Below, piece by piece: positions 34,963 through 45,543 of a stretch of 64,000 nucleotides of DNA. The notes under the pieces are model-generated. The model worked only from the letters and a program-made list of their open reading frames with translations. It was not told where the DNA came from and made no database searches. A program made the translations under genes and the position numbers. How positions within the stretch are numbered: the first letter of the stretch is position 1; every line of letters begins with the position of its first letter. Origin of the DNA: Scilla litardierei (Eukaryota > Streptophyta > Magnoliopsida > Asparagales > Asparagaceae); NCBI GenBank assembly GCA_030789695.1, contig CM061142.1, positions 352,693,486 through 352,757,485 on the forward strand, in the 5' to 3' direction.

Positions 34963-37206
34963 TTAGACCTTTGGAAGCCAAGTCCAATTGGACTTAGACT
35001 TCCCAATGAAATCATCATTATGCACGACATTCATAAAATAAGAATTCATGTATACTTGTTTTTCATTCATGCTTGTGTTCTTTGGGCTCCAAATAGTGAA
35101 GATTTTGGAAGCCCTAATCCTATTGGGAGCATGCATGCGTTGTTGATTTCTACGTGATGCATGTCGTGGATAGGCATACGGCACATGATGAAATGATGCA
35201 TGATGATACTTGTACATACGATGATGTGGATAAACATATGCATGTGGAGGAACACGTGCGTGAGGGTGTCTCACATGGTGTGCACGTGCCTGTGGATGTG
35301 GTGCATAAAAATCATCATATGTGTGAACATGTGGAGTAGGATGCGTGTTCCTACGTGGTATGGTATTGGTGTACATATAAGCATGACCCTTCCTTGGAGG
35401 TCCACCCAAATTGGGTTTCTTTCCAAATGAAGGTGTGTACGAGGTGGAAGCACCATTGGTAGATGAACTACCAATAGAGTGTTTGCTCCCACTCGTTGAG
35501 GCATCGGAAGTTGGCCTAACAAAGTTAGTGGCCGACTTGGATGAATTTCTCATCTTATACCCCAAGCCAATGTGGTGATTGGCCGGAAGTAAGTCATTTA
35601 GGATATTATCCAAATGGTCCTTACCTTTATTGAATTTATTAATTTGGCCTAATGTGCACTCATACTTCTCGGTGAGAGAAAGCATAGAAGCATCCAAAGT
35701 GGACACTTGCGATGTGAGTACACAAACACGAGACTTGAGACTCTCATTCTCGATACTCAAAGTTGAGTTTTGAGAAATCAAATCCGCCATCTCATGTTCA
35801 TCCGATTCCTCGATATGAACATGCTCAAGTTGAGATTTGAGATTTACAATCTCATTTCTCAATTCTTCAACAACAGTGTCGTTGTTGGTGATGATGGGTT
35901 TAGGCGAGGTTTGGATGCTAGCTAAATCATCTTTTATCTTAGTATATCTATTTACTAATTTAGAATACTTAGACCATATTTGCTCGTTAGCTAATCTAAG
36001 TTCATCCATAGTTACCTCATCGTCGCCTTCATCGTCGCTATCATCGGAAGATGATCCTTGGTCATGTTCCTCTCTTGCCATGAAGCACATGTGTGCTTGC
36101 TCCACTTGCTCATCGTCCGACTCTCCACTTGAGGAATCCTTGGAGTCGGTGAATGTCCCGACAAGTCCTTCCTTGTATCCTTTCTTGTACTTCTTTGACT
36201 TGTCGAACTTTGGCGCCTTCAACTTCTCCTTTTGCTTATTTTGAGGACAATCCGCTTTCATGTGTCCTGGCTTATTTCATTTAAAGCACAAAGGAGTGGA
36301 GGTGTTAGTAGAACTAAACTTCGATTTTTTCTTGAAGTTACCTTTCCGGAAGAACCGGTTGAACTTCTTTGCCATGAGGGCAATGGATTCCAAGTCCAAC
36401 TCGTCTTCCGAGTCTTCATCATCGGTAGTTGTAGATGTAGATGGAGCGGCCTTGAACGCAATCGCCTTTTTCTTTGGCTCGTCTTGCTTCAATTAGGACT
36501 TCATCTTGTCCTGCAGCTTCATCTTGATATCCTTACGTACCTCATAAGACATCAAGGTACCCATTAGTTGAATAACCGTATATTTACTCATATCATTACC
36601 TTCCTCGATGGCGAAGGTACGTTTCTCCCAACAAGAAGGAAGTCCGTCAATGATCTTTGAGACTTTCTCCTTTTGGGTGTAGGTTTTCCCAAGAGCCTCC
36701 AACTCGTTGGTGATGTCAACGAAGCGAGCATAATACTCCTTCATCTTCTCACCCTGTTGCCTATGAAATAACTCGTAATCTTTATTAACAACAACGAGTT
36801 TAGAGTCTCTTACCTTACTCGTTCCTTCATGCAAGATGAGGAGGGAGTTCCATATTTGATATGCACTCTTACATGTGCATATCTTGTTGAAGTCCTCGGG
36901 CTCCAAAGCACATTGCAAGGTGTTCATTGCCTTGGCATTGCTTACCTCCGCGGCGACCTCCGCGGGAGTCCACTTAGAGAAATCTTCTTCTTCGGGCTCG
37001 ACGTACTCCGTCAACGTGGCTCTCCATAATGAAGCACTCCGGAAGAAAGTTTCCATCCAGCATTTCCAGTACCCGTAATTGGTACCGTTGAAGAAGGGAG
37101 GCCTAGTCGAGGAGTGTCCTTCCATCACTGAAGAAGCTCCTTCACGGTTCCTGAAGGTGCTATAATCTGAAGGTGGACGAACGGTCTTGTTGTCGTTGGA
37201 AGACAT
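34963..37206 (-). pseudogene. gag: Sirevirus Gag of element F with two nonsense codons
   Basis: One frame of 748 codons from an ATG 14 bp after the primer site. It opens with a UBN2-type Gag domain ('FFNGTNYGYWK', 'AMNTLQCAL', 'ILHEGTSKVRDSK'). It is cut by TAA at 36493-36495 and TGA at 36277-36279; the TGA replaces the second Cys of the CCHC zinc knuckle. Downstream is a coiled-coil-rich segment, then a His/Tyr/Arg-rich region (about residues 290-370 of the distal part) and a Trp-Leu-Pro-Lys-Val end like that of element B. The length and domain order match Sirevirus Gag. Confidence 0.88.
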
Positions 37207-37219
37207 AGCTGGGTACTTG

Positions 37220-37231
37220 GCTCTGATACCA
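37220..37231 (-). other. Primer binding site, tRNAi-Met type (element F)
   Basis: The minus strand reads TGGTATCAGAGC two bases after the 5' LTR end at 37234. Confidence 0.92.
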
Positions 37232-37233
37232 AA

Positions 37234-37746
37234 TGTAATGCCCTACGTAGCTACTGCACAAGTACTAGAGGGGGGTGAATAGTACTTTAAAATAATTAAG
37301 AAGATAATTCCTAATTATCTTGCAAACTCAACCAACAATGCGGAAATGCGGAAATGTAAATAATGATAACAAAGAAATGCAATCGCAAACAGACAATTTA
37401 ACGGGTTCGGATCCACCCAAGTCTCCCCGACTTGTTCCCGGTGATCCTACGTCCCAAACACCCAGATCCCTTCCGGATACTTGAGTTAGAAACTTCTAAC
37501 TCAAATTTGCACTATGAAATACTTGTAGAAACCTCTACAAGATCAAATCATACACAAATCGAAATGTGAATCCCACAAACTGGGATCACAAACAAACTCT
37601 CATGACCGAGAGTAAAACACTTACAATATCGAAGTAAATGAAATAGAAATGCTTACCACAAAATACCTATGCCTTGAGTAAAACTTACGATTTAGGGCAA
37701 AGATGATTTTGGGGAAGATGAAGGCACCAAACCCTAGCTCCAAGAT
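37234..37746 (-). repeat. Element F 5' LTR, inner part (split by element G)
   Basis: Aligns with 26909-27422 of the 3' LTR. The last five bases (AAGAT, 37742-37746) are the target duplication of chromovirus G. Confidence 0.93.
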
Positions 37747-40716
37747 TGTCACGCCCCGCTTCCCAAAAACGTGGAGGCGAAGCGTGAGAAGGTCCGCTCA
37801 GACTTGAAGCTACAAAGCCGCAAGTCCGATAAGCGTCAATCAATAATAATTAGCAGGTCCCTGTAACGTGACACGGAACAAAGATAACAAAAATAGAGAG
37901 ACTAACAAAATTTAATCAATCTCAAGGTCCAACAAAATATCCAACAATCAGAAAAGCCACCAGGCTACAGCAGAGTCCAAAAAGAAGGGCCTTGTATGGC
38001 CAACAAGAAACGACTAGCAAAAAGGTGCTACTCACCGATAAACAACAACAACTAATAAGTACTGCGAAGGAACTAAGACTGGTCACCGGTTTCCCCGTAC
38101 TCAGCGTCAACAACAGGATCGGGCATGAACTCCACGAACTCGTCGCCCTCAACAGCAGTCTCTGGCTCAGCAACTAACATGCGACACCCAAAGAGAAGGG
38201 GCACATGTCAGCAAGTCTACAAGACTTGTGCAAGGAAACTAAAGAAAGTGAAAAGCAACTAGCAATCCTAAAGTATCCATGACATGGCAGTTAAAAGTAA
38301 GAGTGCAACAAGTATAGTTAAAAAAAGGTACAAGCATGGCATGGATGTCAAGTTTGCAAGGGACATACACAAGGACTAGTACAAGTAAAGTAAGCACGTC
38401 GTGCACGGAGATTCCGCCCTTTGGCTAGAGTGGCTGTACGGGCCAACTCTTACGCTCAAGTGACCGTTTATCCCTACCCCTCCACGTGTATCGAGCCAGG
38501 GCTTTACCCCCAAACATGGAATGCTCGCTTCTGGATCACAAGCCAGGAAGTGTTTTTAACAAGGATGGCGTAGGGTTATGCCCGCATAACGGGTGCCTAG
38601 CCGGAAACACGGAAACACGGAATGTACATGTAATTGGTAGCGTGTGTTACGATGCAACATACAAGTCATTGGCATGAAAGAATGTAATGCATGGCAGATA
38701 TTCAATTAAATTCGCGTACCGTTAAAGAAATTAAACGTGACAGGCAAATGCATGTCATGACATGACAAGGTAATCTAGCTTCGTTGTCAAGCTAGAATTC
38801 GGGTTTACGCCTAGACCGCTATCATTTCACGGTCTAGTCTCTTTCACCCTAAAAGCAAAGAAATGGCCTAAAACATGGCCTAAAGCAAGATTGGCAAGTT
38901 TCACTTGCCTGATTCCGGTGATATCGGTTGTCGTGGGTTCGTCTTGACGCGCGTTACTCTATGGAGCGACTGGTTCTCTGTTTTGATTAAACATAATAAT
39001 GAATTAGGTTCGACCCAACATAATTTAATAGTAATCTTTTTAACCATTAAGTTCTCTACCATCGGGTGGTGTTTGTACCATATAATTAAACTAACCATTA
39101 TGTAATATACTGCTAGTAGTGATACTACCAACATGTTAGAAGCATTGCATTCTGTTAAGTTTACAGAATATTAATGTCATTTTAACATTTATATTAGGAG
39201 TTGTGTACTAGCTTACATCATAAACTAAATTGTATGTTTAATGAAGTCCAAAACTTATAGAGCCAACATTTAAACGAACATTTTCTAAATCACAGATAGG
39301 TGTCCGGTAAGAATAAATGTTCCTCTTATATCTAATTTAGTTGAGTCAAAGGATCCTCAAGATTTTCTTTGTTCCTCGGCATTGACTGGCTAACGTACAT
39401 TAAAAATATAGACTATGCAGGCCAAACAACGAACCTAAAAGAAGTTGGGTTGGGTAAATATCATACAGCCTAACAAGACTACAACAATTTAAGCAATATT
39501 TGTATATTATTTGTAGCTTGTCATTGTCACATAAATGAGATTTACAACTTGACTGGATTTAAATAATAATAATGTATGTAAGTGCAATGCACTTAGACGT
39601 CATGTAAGTTGGCCATGTTCACCAATCTAAGGCATTTCCAGGTGGAGATCAAAAAGCATTCATCACTAAATCTCTGAACAGTAATGGTCAGAACATTTAA
39701 GCAACAAAGCAGACATTAGGATGTGTTGACAATGATTATGATGCTTTGGCATGCAAATACTCTTCCAGACCTTGAAAACAAGTCATTTTATTCAGGCATC
39801 AACGAGATAACTGACGGTATATGATATAAATTTTTACTTACATGTTTCGATTCGTTCTGTCGACCTAGCAGGAGAAAACGGCGATGGTCGGAGGCGTTAC
39901 TGCAGCGGCCCCGACGGCGATGGATGCAGACGGAGGTGCAGTGACTCCGAGAGCAGGGCAACGGCGAGTGGAGATCATTCAGGAGGAGACGGAGTCAGGT
40001 CAAGGCGATGGTTTGGGTTTCGGGGAGGTTGTAGGCGCGCCGAACGGGGCTGAGGGTCGGCAGAGCACATGTGAGCCTAGGGGAAAATTTTGGGTTATAA
40101 AATTTGAAGAGGCTGATAGCAGTGAGGAGAAGTCTAGGGTTTAGGTTATTGTAGACCCTCTAGAGCTGGTAAGGGGAGATGCTCCATGTGGGGAGAGTGG
40201 AGACATGGGAGGGAGACGTGTATGTGTGGTCAGTTGGAATTCTGTTTAAAACGATTTTTGATTTAATTAAGCAATAGGATTTGGGTTGATCCCTTTAAGG
40301 AACACACATTCACATGTTTGAAGAATGGGTAAAAATTACTCTTGGGTTTTAAAAGGATAGGTTTAGATTAATAGGTTAGTTTTAAAAAAAGAGTTTATTA
40401 TTATTATTTTTATTATCATTAACTAACAGATTTGTTTAAAAAAACATATATTTCCTTAGGAACGATCAGGTTCAAGATTCAAATTTTTTTAATTATAAAA
40501 TTTAATTTTTAATAATGAGGTTAAAGCAGGTCGACCTATCGACATCCAAAAATTATAAACAAGATACCGGAGCGATCGCACCTCCGAGAGGATCATGAAT
40601 ACGGAGTTTGGTCGCGCGTCTGAACTACGGAAATACAATAATAAAATAAAATACAAAATATGCACACGAATCAACATACGCACAAAAATACGTATGACCG
40701 GAAAGTGGCCGTTACA
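37747..40716 (-). repeat. Element G 3' LTR
   Basis: On the minus strand begins TGTAACGGCC, as LTR D does, and ends GGGGCGTGACA. It is near-identical to 45544-48511. Short frames in it (for example 39884-40144 plus and 47682-47942 in the other copy) are mirrored in both LTRs but carry no known domain. Confidence 0.95.
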
Positions 40717-40762
40717 TCCTACCCACCTTAAGAAAAGATTCCGCCCTCGGAATCTACATCTA
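40717..40762 (-). other. Polypurine tract region of element G
   Basis: The minus strand reads CCGAGGGCGGAATC, then TTTTCTTAAGGTGGGTAGGA directly before the 3' LTR. This parallels the ccgaggacggaattt...aaggagtgtagaa arrangement before the 3' LTR of D. Confidence 0.75.
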
Positions 40763-41665
40763 CTAATGCTCAGGAAACAAATGCAGGAAGCGCTCTCTCA
40801 TGTCTTCCTCACGCTCCCAGGTAGACTCCCCAGGGGAACCATGACACCACTGGACTCGAACCAAGTCGACGGTCTTATTCCTCAGCTGCTTCTGCTGTCG
40901 ATCCAAAATCTTAACTGGCTGTTGGTCATAGGTAAGATCCGGACGAACCGTGATCTCCAAGAAATCCACATCATGGGACAGATCACTGACGTATCGACGT
41001 AACTAAGATACGTGAAATACGTCGTGAAATCCCTCCAGTGACGGTGGCAACGCCAAGCGATAAGCCACATCTCCAACTCTCTCCAGGACGTCAAACGGCC
41101 CAATGTATCTCGGACTCAGCTTGCCTCTCTTCCCAAATCGGATAACTCCGCGGTTCGGAGAAATCTTCAGGAAGACGTGATCTCCAGGCTGAAACTCCAA
41201 AGGCCTCCGTTTAGCATCTGCCCAATGCTTGAAACGGTCCTGCGTAATCCTCAGCTTCTCCCGGATGTTCCTCACAATATCCACAGCATCCACGATCATC
41301 TCAGGCCCCAACAGCTCCCGATCTCCAACGTCATCCCAGCTCAGTGGCGATCGACATTTCCTCCCGTATAGCGCGGCGAATGGTGACATGCCAATACTCA
41401 CCTGGTAGCTGTTATTATAGGCAAACTCAACAAGGTGGAGATGATCCTCCCAAGAACCCTTGAAGTCCAACATACACGCCCTCAGCATGTCCTCCAAGAT
41501 CTGGATCGTCCTCTCGGACTGGCCATCCGTCTGCGGATGGTACGCCGTGCTGAAACTCAGACTCGTACCCAAACTCTTCTGCAGACTCTGCCAGAACTGA
41601 GATGTGAATCTCGTGTCTCTGTCCGACACGATACTCACAGGGACTCCGTGAAGTCGTACGATCTC

Positions 41666-41732
41666 CTGCACGATTCACGTTACATCACTATCTACACTAG
41701 GAAAAAGGAAATTAAAAGAGTAAAAGATTTAC
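41666..41732 (-). other. 67-bp GT-AG intron-like insertion in the integrase core of element G
   Basis: Read on the minus strand it begins GTAAAT, has a pyrimidine-rich stretch (TTTTAATTTCC, CTTTTTCC) and ends GTGCAG. It interrupts the conserved block between the first and second catalytic Asp of integrase at a codon boundary between two Glu codons. Taking it out leaves the family consensus with no missing or extra residue. Left in, it shifts the frame (67 is not a multiple of three) and adds stops. It is short for a plant intron. A small insertion with GAG flanks is the alternative. Confidence 0.6.
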
Positions 41733-44151
41733 CTCCATATATCTCCTCGCTAGCGCCTCAGTAGACTGTCCTACTCAGAAAGGAATAAAGTACGCGGATT
41801 TGGTCAATCGGTCTACGATCACCCAAATTGCGTCATTCTGCTTCGGACTCCGAGGTAGTCCAGTCACGAAGTCCATAGTGATGTGTGGCCACTTCCACTC
41901 CAGAATCGGAAGCGGTTGTAGCAACCCTGCCGTACGCTGATGCTCCGCCTTTACCTACTGGCAGACCAAACACTTGGCTACGCTCCGAGCCACACTCCGC
42001 TTCATACCATGCCACCAATTGTTCAGACGAAGATCCTGATACATCTTGGTGCCACCAGGATGCACAGAATACGGCGAGCTATGTGCCTCAACAAGAAAAT
42101 CTTCTCTAATATCTCCGGCAGGCACACACAACCTGGGTCCAAACCTCAGCGAGCCATCTTCATGAATCAAGAAGTCAGTCCGCAGACCGGCTTCTACCTG
42201 CTCACGGATCCTCTTCAGCTTCGAATCTCCAGCCTGACCTGCCTTGATCCGATCCACGATCGTCGACTGTATCTGCATACACATCAATGACGAAGCCTCT
42301 CCAGGAAGTACAATCTCAATACCAGACTCACAGAAATCCTGCTGCAACCTCCACTGTGAAGTCAACATCATCACCGTTGGTAATCTGCTCAACGCATCAG
42401 GAACCACATTCACTTTGCCAGGATGATACTGCAGATCGATTTCGTAATCCGACATGAGCTCCAACCACCGACGCTATCGCATGTTGAGCTCCTTCTGAGT
42501 GAAAAAATACTTCAAGCTTTTGTGATCGGTGAAGATCTTCACCTTCTCACTCAGCAGGAAGTGCCTCCAAATCTTGAGCGCAAACACGACTGCTGCCAAC
42601 TCCAAGTCATATGTCAGGTAATTCTTCTCATGAGCCTTAAGCTGACGAGAAGCATACGCAACCACGTGCCCATGCTGATGCAACACACAACCGAGACCTT
42701 TGTAAGAGGCATCCAAAAGATCTCGAATCCTCCACTCCGATCAGGCACAGCAAGAACAGGGGCAGACGTCAACCGCTCCTTCAAAACACCAAACGCTTCC
42801 TCACAACCATCAAAACAATCAAAAGTTACATCCTTCCGCGTCAATCTGGTCATCGGCTCGGCAATACGGGAGAAATCCCTGATGAATCGCCGGTAATAAC
42901 CTGCAAGTCCAAGGAAGCTTCGGATCTCGGACGCTGACTGTGGAACCGGCCACTCTCTGATAGCCTTAATCTTCTTGGGATCCACTGAAATCCCATCACC
43001 AGTCACCACATGCCCGAGAAAAGCCACTCTATCCCGCCAAAATGCGCACGTCGAATACTTAGCATACAACCTATGCTTCCTCAGAATCTCCAACACCGTC
43101 CTCAAGTGCGACGCATGCTCCTCCTCTGACTTAGAATAGATCAGAATGTCGTCAATGAAGATAACGACAAACTTATCTAAGTAGTCAATAAAGATCAGAT
43201 TCATCAGGTTCATAAAAACTGCGGGTGAGTTGGTTACACCGAAAGGCATAACCACGAACTCGTAGTGACCATACTTCGTCCTGAATGCTGTCTTCGGGAC
43301 ATCTTCCTTCATCACCTTCAGCTGGTGATATCCACTCCTCAGATCCAATTTGGAGAATACCCTCGATCCTCTGAGCTGATCAAAAATGTCATCGATTCGT
43401 GGCAATGGGTATTTATTCTTGATAGTCACAGCATTCAGCTCTCTGTAGTCCACGCACATACGACGCGAACCATCCTTCTTCTTCACCAGCAAGACCGGTG
43501 CTCCCCACGGAGACACGCTAGGATTAATGTAACCTTTCTGTAAAAGCTCATCCAGCTGTCTACGCAACTCCTCTAACTCTGCTGGAGCCATACGATATGG
43601 TGCCTTCGAAATGGGCTGCGCTCCCAGAATAAGATCAATAGATAACTCAAGAGCTCGGTCAGGCGGCAGTCCAGACATCTCCTCGGGGAAGACATCGTCG
43701 AATTCTCGCACCACAGCTGGTCTATCCTGCTCCATCTGCATAGCCACAATCTCCACTGGTCTGGCTCAAAATCTGATAGGGCCAAGCGAAGTGCTACCTC
43801 GGCTAAACTCGAACACCGGATGTCCAGGGATCTCGAACACCACCTTCTTCCTCCGACAATCGATCGTGGCATAGAAACTCCCAAGCCAGTCCATCCCGAG
43901 GACGACATCATAGTTGATGATGTCGTGGACAATAAAATCAGCGTAAAGCTCATGTCCACAGACCACCAAAGGGCAATAATTGCAACCACGATGCACCGTG
44001 ACCACGCCATTCCCCGTAACGATATTCCAACTCTTGGGAAGAGGGGAAGTCGACAGGGAATGCTTCTCTATGAAGCTCCGGGAAATAATGCACATCGATG
44101 CACCAGAGTCGAAGAGGACTCGTGCAGGAAATGTGCAAACCAAAATCACAC

Positions 44152-44261
44152 CTAACAGACAGTCTAACCATCAAATTCTATTCTAGCATGCATAACAAAC
44201 AACCAAACCAATTCCAACAAACAAGACCGACTAAGAAAAGTACAACTAGGTTGAGAGTTAC
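44152..44261 (-). other. 110-bp GT-AG intron-like insertion before the protease of element G
   Basis: On the minus strand it begins GTAACT, is T-rich (plant-intron-like composition) and ends CTGTTAG. It splits a Gly codon (phase 1) in the block that precedes the protease DSGAS motif. Excision keeps frame and yields the residues usual for the family; retention adds two in-frame stops and changes frame. Confidence 0.6.
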
Positions 44262-44346
44262 CTGCAATAACCTCATCCTCGGTCTCAGCCTCAACTGCAG
44301 TCATCAGGAAAGCCTGTCACCTCGGCTGAACAGCCTGCTAAAAAGC

Positions 44347-45393
44347 CTACCTCTGCAGAACGAGAGGCGCTCCACGTCCAGCAGGTACAGGCGCTCTCTG
44401 CTGCAACGACTGGGCTGCAACAGGTCCCTTCCACGGCTGCTTGGACTTCGGGCAGTCCTTCATGGTATGCGCAGGATCACCACAAACCAAGCACTGACCC
44501 AACATCTTTCGGCATTGATCCTTGACATGCCCAGTCTTGCCACAAAAATGGCAAGTCTTCAGAGTAGGATGTCCTCCGGGTCTCTTGAACTGTACCGGCT
44601 GATTGGGCCTGAACCCTGGTCTCATCACTGCCCTGGCCTGCTCCACATGCCTCTTCCCAGCCCCAGAAGCACCTTCCCTCCTCTGGTTCACAATCCGCTC
44701 CTGCCTCTTCGCTGCAATCAGAACCTTCTGATAGGACTCCGCATCAGAATAAGTCACAAAGCTCTGAAGATCCAAGGAAAGCCCCTGCAGAAACCTCTGG
44801 GCTCTCTCATCAGCATCCTGCACCATCTTCGGTGCGAAACGGCTCAACCGGGTGAACTCCTGGTGGTACTAGTCCACCGTCTAGCTCCCCTGCTTCAGGT
44901 CGATGAAGCATTGTGCCATCTCCGTCCTGGAAGCCTTCGGAAAATACTCCTCATCAAATCTGGACTTGAAAGTAGCCCATGATATCGGCTCCTCCAGCAA
45001 CTCCTCCTCAGCATCCCACCAGTTCCGAGCATTATCCTTAAGCTGTCTCTTCGCTAAGTCAACCCATCCAGTCGGGTCGACCTTCGACATCTTCAGGTTG
45101 TCCTCCAAGTTCCTGGTCCACTCATCCGCAGCTAGAGGTCCTTCGGTCCATTCAAAGTAAGCGGGGCCCAGCTCCTGAAACTGCTTCGCCCCTGGCTCGA
45201 AGCGAGGGACATTCTGGACAGGCTGCGCTGCTCAAGCAGGCGGAACATTCTGGGCATTCTGCAGCATCCCCTGCTGCACCTGCATCATCTGATGCATCAT
45301 CCGCATGATCTCTCCATTGGTGGGCTCCCGATCCGGCTCCTCAACTCGAGGGGGCACACCACCACCAGCACGGGTATTCCGTCTTCCAGCCAT
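44347..45393 (-). pseudogene. gag: Chromovirus Gag of element G
   Basis: The start ATG at 45391-45393 follows the leader by 150 bp. The retrotransposon Gag domain is clear (the 'WWDAEEE', 'FKSRFDEEYFP' and 'FAPKMV' blocks). Two CCHC zinc knuckles follow: CHFCGKTGHVKDQC and CLVCGDPAHTMKDC. Stops in frame are TGA at 45232-45234, TAG at 44881-44883 and TAG at 44869-44871, plus TAG at 44347-44349. Each can be explained by one C-to-T change from CGA or CAG. There is no frameshift within gag. Confidence 0.88.
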
Positions 45394-45543
45394 CTAATGA
45401 CACAGAAAACGAAACAAAATCAGACTCTTAGCTTTATGACTCGGTGTTGAAATTGTTTATCGGACATTCTATAATTTCTTATCGTTGTTCCGATTAAGTC
45501 ACAGTTACAGAGAAGAGGACCTGCATGGGCCACCAAAGAAACC
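45394..45543 (-). other. Leader and primer-site region of element G
   Basis: Between the 5' LTR and gag. TGGTGGCCCATGCAGGTCC on the minus strand begins about 9 bases after the LTR, identical to the element D leader. It is not a tRNAi-Met or tRNA-Asp complement. Confidence 0.65.

Larger units (their letters stand above)
40763..44346 (-). pseudogene. pol: Chromovirus Pol of element G: protease, RT, RNase H, integrase, chromodomain
   Basis: In order: protease with the DSGAS catalytic motif (about 44100-44115) and 'VVLGMDWL'; RT with '[10 protein letters not shown]' and the intact FIDDILIYS active site (about 43140); RNase H beginning 'DASYKGLG', frameshifted by one base near 42716-42725; integrase with the zinc domain ending 'CLVC' (about 41960), core blocks 'TMDFVTGL', 'SDRDTRF' and 'TDGQSERT'; then a chromodomain of about 50 residues ending at 40763. 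In-frame stops: 44338-44340, 44317-44319, 43766-43768, 42474-42476, 41955-41957, 41775-41777 and 41003-41005, all TAG or TGA. Two GT-AG intron-like insertions are listed separately. Apart from these the domains are nearly intact, so decay is recent. Confidence 0.9.

Noticed and set aside
35154..36567. Plus-strand frames opposite the gag of element F
   Set aside because: They are shadows of the minus-strand Gag; no independent signature.
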